Assembly: GCA_012861695.1 (NCBI GenBank)
Contig: JAAOOA010000002.1
Location: 39,248,347 to 39,312,346 of the forward strand
Direction of reading: 5' to 3'
Length of the DNA: 64,000 bases
Origin: Trematomus loennbergii
Lineage: Eukaryota > Chordata > Actinopteri > Perciformes > Nototheniidae
Part shown: positions 58,803-64,000 of the stretch, piece by piece
Layout of the letters: each line of letters begins with the position of its first letter
Numbering within the stretch: the stretch's first letter is position 1
The notes under the pieces: generated by a model
Database searches by the model: none
Told to the model about the DNA's origin: nothing
Seen by the model: the letters and a program-made list of their open reading frames with translations, nothing else
Position numbers and translations under genes: made by a program

Positions 58803-59689
58803 CATTCATACATATATATGTGTATATATGAATATATATACATATATATATTACTGTTAAAAAGTGTGACTCATCACATTATCACCTGTAAGCATAAATA
58901 ATCATTTTTTTTCTCTCTTGAAACCTGGGAAATAAACCAACTGAAACAGTTATGGGTCATTTTCAGCACCATTGAATAGTACATTCTCTATTTTGCATCA
59001 GGATATAAAAATATACAGATATAGTGTTTTTCTTCTTCTTCTTTAAAACATTCTTTCCGTGTTGTTCAATGGCATGAAACAAGAGAGGAAGAAAAGACCT
59101 CATGCTGACAATGAGGATTGTTAGCGTGGTTATCGTCTATATTATTACTCCTTAGCAGATCCGTACTCCACTGTCCTTTCATCCGCTCACAGCACTTTCA
59201 AAACATCAGTAGCAGCCACACGTGGGAGAAAAGAAAAGAAAACACAAGTTTGGAGGGTCCTCCTCTGAAACATGTCACGCTCACAGTGCCATCGGCCTCC
59301 CAGCCACCGTAGGAGAAATAGCGAGAGGTGGGGGGGGGGATGTCGGGCGGAGACGTTGGGAGTGTGTTGGTGTCGGGGGAAGGAAGGCCGTGAACAGCGA
59401 GCGGGCCGGGGGGCTGTAACCACCAGCAGTCCTGTTACTGTCACTCTCCACAGTCCAAAGTGGGGGTGCTGCTGATGATGCCCCCCCCCAAAAAAAACAT
59501 TCAAAACAAAATTCAAAGCAAAAAAAACGGTCAAAATTGCAACAAGTGAGAGTTAATGGTTCGAGGCAAACGAGAAGAGAGAGAAGCGAAGGCGCGGTCA
59601 GGATGCTCGCAGTGCATAGAGAGGGACAGCTTTACTGGAAGGTCGTCAGATGGGATTATTGCCTTTGTCAGCCTTGCACACTCACTCAC

Positions 59690-59914
59690 ACACACACACA
59701 CACACTCACACACTCACACACACACACACACAAGGTACACACGGTACACACACGGTACACCACGGTACACACACACACCTCCACCCAGAACACGAGAGTA
59801 GAGACGGTGAGAGAGAAAGCAGGGCTGGTGGATCAGTGGTTTCCAGAGGGTTCCTCTCTCTGGCCTCCAGGCTGGTGGGGATCTGTGTGTGTGTGTGTGT
59901 GTGTGTGTATGATA
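59690..59914. repeat. (CA)n and (GT)n microsatellites
   Basis: CACA-rich tracts at about 59690-59780 and a GT run at about 59885-59912, in the presumed usp2 3' UTR. Open frames across them are low-complexity artefacts. Confidence 0.9.
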
Positions 59915-60026
59915 TATGTCCCAACACAAGTCCAAAATAGGCTCAGCTCCACCAGCTCTCTTTATTTCCCCATCAGTCTGTCCGTCGGTCAGAGAGGTGT
60001 TGTGGCCCGTCGTCTTCCAGGAGGCT

Positions 60027-63000
60027 TCACATCCGCGAGGAGGAGGCCAGCTCGTAGAACAAGACGTAGGCGTCGCTGCTGCGCACTTGGCTGGAGGACA
60101 TTGGCGTTACTCTGGAGAGGAAGAGAGGGGAAAAGGTTTAATGGTGAGAAAAAAGCACTTCATTCGATTTTTTCAAACCGGGTTCTCATTATCCTTTGGT
60201 TGATGTAAACAGTAACTGTAATGTATCCATGTCAGGGAACATAAAGATACATTTTGTGATCCGGCCGCCATGTTGAAAACCGTTGAGTCAAAATGAAGAT
60301 TTGGTCACTAGGCAGAGCACGACCTTCTAGTTTTACAGCTCAAGCTGATAGCTGTAGAACAAGAGGGTCTTCCAAACCAATCTGATCCAACAAACGGGCT
60401 TTTTGGTCTTTGTTATGATAGTTTCCGTCCAAGAGACACTTTCTAAAAAGCTGAATATTTTCAACTTGAATCACTCAAGCAGTCACACAAAGCCAAAACA
60501 CTCAGAATAAAAGAGGCTGGGCGCTGCGCTCTTTGGTCGCATGAGATGTGCTCTGTTTTCATTGGAATCAATTACAAATGTGTACCTTAGGCAGTAAGAG
60601 AATCTTCATTTATATTTGGTTAGCGCTGACAGTCTGGTGACAGTTCACCAGCAGTGACTGACGTTGCACTAGCGACTCCTCGATTGGTTTTTCTTCAAGA
60701 TTTAAAGTTTTAAGAAGCTCATTTTGTATATGTTATTCAAGCATTTAACGCTAGATGATTATTATTATTAAACAGTCACTTAGAGAGTTCAGTTGACAAT
60801 ATAAAATACCAGAATTACCCTTTAATTGTAATTTATGAGTAAGAATACATTTGAGCAGGTTTTGTTTATTTGTTTACATTATTTGTTGAGTCATGAAAAA
60901 TGATCATAATAAACTATATATTAGTAAAAATGTAGCATGCTTTAATGCTTCAAAAACAAAAACATAATGCCAGTTTGTGTACATTTCCATATTTGAAGTC
61001 ACCTTTAAATGGTTCTGAATGCCCTAAGGTGTTTCTCTACACATACTTGGTGCATGTTTTGATCCTGATGAGAGCACATTAGTAGAACCTACCTGGAGTC
61101 ATTAAACGTGTACCATTCTCCCGAGTTGGGGTTGCGACAGTAGGCTGTGTAGTGGCCGCCCATAGTGGTGCCTGAGTGGTTGGACACTGCGTACAGGTTG
61201 TACACTGCATTGACTGAAACGGGACAAAAACACACTTAAAGCCAGCACTTCTTTCATAACGACACACTTGAAAGGGCACCGTTTCTCACCCCATTACTAT
61301 TAGATATTATTTTAGATTTAATATCGGCTGGGATGCAAAACATAAATCAGATATCTGGAATGGTAGATGGGTACTTACGGCAGTTTTGCGAGGCAAACTC
61401 CCGCAGGTCGAGATCCTTCATGGGGAAGTTAACAAAGGTGGACAGTTTGCTGGTTCTGCGGGCCTCAGAGAAGCGTTTCAGGTCTGAGCGGGAGGGGAGT
61501 CAAGGAACAAACTGCTCTGTGTGAACCTTTCAGTACGCTCCGACAACACTTTGTACAACTGTGCAGAAGCTCTGTTACTGGATGGAGTCAAATATCTACA
61601 CTCGTCATCAACATTTGGTTAGTGGATGTGAGTGCAGTCTACAGACTTTCTACCAAACTGGGTTTAAAAACATGACCCGTCAGAGCTGTTTCAAACAACT
61701 GGTGTGCTTTTACAATGTCAAAGCAGCAGGTTCAATAGAACGACGGCATGTTAAAGGTGGGGTAGGTAAGTTTGAGAAACCGGCTCGAGATCGCTAGAAT
61801 TTGAAAATACACAACCGGAGAAAATCTGCCACTTCCTTACAGAGCCCCTCCTCCAACACACACGAACGTGCACATGACCAATGAGGGCACGAGATAAGTT
61901 TGTGCACAGATGGAAGGCTGACAGGAAGGTAGGCCATCCAGTTATTTTAGCCGGGCCGGTAAATTACAGTACTACTACTATTACAGTATACGGCTTCCAC
62001 AGATGACATGTTTTTATGGATTTTTTGTCAAAGCACTTAAGATATTCATTGCTATCGGGATGTTAAGAGCATTCCATGGAATATAACAAAAAGTGTATCT
62101 CGAGCCGGTTTCTCAAACTTACCTACCCCACCTTTAAGTCATCCATTGAAGATTTTCTTCTTCTTGTGAATTTGACACTTTTATCCCAAAGAATATATAT
62201 TTTTCTCTGGATGTTTTCTCGAAAAATGTTACCCCCCTAATCAAGAAAATTGCCACAAATGTAGCAAATCACGGTCACATAGTATTTTATCTGATTGCTC
62301 ATCCTGCTGACTGAATCTAATGGTGATTGCACTACAATCATCATCAGAATGTATTACTTTGTACTACAGTGTTACCATACTGTAGATTACACACTAACAG
62401 GGATGGGCAACTTTGATGGGGGTGGGGGCCACATCATTTATGTGCTGGCCACCAGGGGGCCGCAGATTCACTTGGAACACACACACACCCAAATTCCATG
62501 TGTTGTATGTAATTATTAACAAATATACTAAGTCTGACATCTTCATTGACATTTTACAATCTTTCAGGGAACATCCTCTAATAAGCTCACTAAACAAATA
62601 TCAGTTCACAGAAATGTTATTTAATTTTTACAAGTGGCATGTTTGTATCTAACAGGTTATTTAACAGTGGAATAAAACTATTTTAAACTATTGGAAAGCA
62701 CGGAAAATGTGTGTGCATTAAGATTAACCATTAAGATGACATAAACATGAAGTCATGAACACCAACCCAGACATTAGTTGTCTAACTTGAACCTAAGACA
62801 CTTGTAGCCTGTCTCTGCTGACGCACAATAAGGGGAGTGTCAACACAGGCACCTGTCAACCCGCACTCTGCTGTTCCTCAGCGCCGCTCCCCCTCCCTCC
62901 CGCTGAAATTATGAATGAAAAGCGTATAGTAATCATAGATAACACGGCAGGGTCCGTGACAGTTTGTTTTCATCTGATTTCAAATAAACAAAGTCTTGGC

Positions 63001-63724
63001 TTTCAGAATATTAAACTTGTTTCGCCAAATTCAGATGATAAATACAACTTTGAAGCTTGTAACGGCATTATTACACGCAGTAACTTAACGTCACAGCAGG
63101 CATAACAACAGCCAGTGTTTCTTGTGAGTGTTTATTTTTTAAATGAATTACGTTGTTTATAAATTAATCTGAGGGCCGCAAAAAGAGGAGGTGGGGGCAG
63201 CCATTTGCCCATCCCTGCACTAACATCTTGATACTCTCCCAGCTATATGCTCACTGCAAACATCACATTACATCAGCATCTGTATAACATTACTACTGAG
63301 GAAAGGATACGCAGCACTAAGATCTTGGGGAACTTCTGTATCGTGAACTTCTTAGTACATCTTCTCCTGGCTTTACACCTGTAGCACGTCTGTGGAGAGG
63401 AAATACAGTTTGTTACAAACACTTTGATTCCAGGACATGGACCAGACTTGGGGAGTAATGGATTACAGGTAACAGGATTACATAATCAGGATAAAAAAAG
63501 GTAACTCTATTCCCTTACAGTTACATTTCTATAATACTAGCATGATGACAATGCAAGATAAAGTGGCTATGTGGACACAGGCCCTAAATATGCTGATTCA
63601 TGTTCTAGCACTGAGGAGTCATCACCGCTCCGATGGTTCTTACCGGCTTCTCGTCTCCGTCCAGGACGTCTTCTTTGGTGAAGAGCCGCATGCAGTCCAT
63701 CAGGCTCACCTCACCGTAGCCCTT
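60027..63724 (-). CDS. usp2: Ubiquitin-specific protease 2, C-terminal part
   Basis: A cysteine deubiquitinase of the C19 family; the catalytic Cys box lies beyond the right edge. Exons: 63644-63724 ([20 protein letters not shown]), 63311-63389 ([20 protein letters not shown], with a CxxC zinc pair), 61379-61483 ([20 protein letters not shown]), 61093-61213 ([15 protein letters not shown], the His box with the catalytic histidine), 60027-60111 ([20 protein letters not shown], ending SSRM then TGA). All junction phases agree and no frame break is seen. [28 protein letters not shown] and the terminal SRM match USP2 rather than USP21. Incomplete only because the window ends. Confidence 0.92.
61751..62137. 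mobile_element. TTAA-flanked MITE, family D copy 4
   Basis: Same inverted ends and TTAA flanks as the other three copies. The central palindrome is partly lost (AGCCGGGCCGG then a small deletion). It is in a usp2 intron. Confidence 0.87.
62398..63217. mobile_element. hAT (Charlie-like) element
   Basis: Ends CAGGGATGGGCAACTTTG and GCCATTTGCCCATCCCTG, inverted. The flanks CACACTAA and CACTAACA are an imperfect or shifted 8-bp duplication. No transposase frame. It is in a usp2 intron. Confidence 0.7.
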
Positions 63725-63756
63725 CTGAGCACAAACATAGATGCATTCACATTAGC

Positions 63757-63948
<192 letters not shown>

Positions 63949-64000
63949 GCACAAACAGAGACAGGGGAAAACCAAAAGCTCATGTTTAGAGCTGTGGGAA

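Noticed and set aside
58797..58860. TATATA-rich stretch as a promoter
   Set aside because: Low-complexity AT sequence without other promoter elements; more likely 3' flank of usp2.
59537..60208. 223-codon plus-strand frame
   Set aside because: Runs over CA repeats and antisense to the last usp2 exon; no known domain.

Overview
This window is vertebrate, almost certainly teleost fish, nuclear DNA. Genes have GT-AG introns, and hAT-type, TTAA-type and PIF-type DNA elements, a BEL/Pao element, an endogenous retrovirus and L2-like LINEs fill most of the rest. The recognisable host genes are tapasin-family, gemin4, tlcd3a, a GIMAP-type GTPase and usp2. The side-by-side gemin4 and tlcd3a pair matches the order I recall in human (GEMIN4/TLCD3A). 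I cannot name the species.

Layout. 0.7-6.2 kb: a 3'-truncated, frameshifted copy of a tapasin-related gene (minus strand). 6.2-18 kb: a repeat-rich block bounded by inverted arms. It holds several MITEs and a decayed gamma-type endogenous retrovirus (gag, integrase C-terminus, env, candidate LTR). 18.5-35.7 kb: the fuller tapasin-related gene (minus, 8 coding exons). Its introns carry an internally deleted BEL/Pao element and a 3.2 kb L2-like LINE. 35.9-38.3 kb: a foldback repeat. 38.7-46.1 kb: gemin4 (plus, 6 coding exons). 47.4-49.5 kb: tlcd3a (minus, tail-to-tail with gemin4). 51.3-54.5 kb: a GIMAP-like gene with two AIG1 GTPase domains (minus). 54.7-58.5 kb: a degenerate tandem repeat split by a hAT element. 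60.0-63.7 kb: the 3' half of usp2 (minus), which continues beyond the right edge.

The genes do not form an operon-like unit. tapasin-related and GIMAP genes are immune functions; gemin4 (SMN complex), tlcd3a (TLC-domain membrane protein) and usp2 (deubiquitinase) are cellular housekeeping or signalling genes. The main points of interest are the tapasin-related duplication, whose breakpoint lies at a dispersed repeat; an interferon-response-like motif kept in both copies' promoters; a LINE just beside an exon that has lost its splice donor; twin ETS-CRE composite sites in the candidate retroviral LTR; and a retroviral env with a poly-cysteine stretch and a PPPY motif in its tail.

Caution: gemin4, tlcd3a, the GIMAP gene and the tapasin-related gene all show isolated frame losses, mostly of one base. 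The same pattern in several unrelated genes suggests assembly base-deletion errors at least as strongly as gene death, so calls of 'broken' should be read with that in mind.
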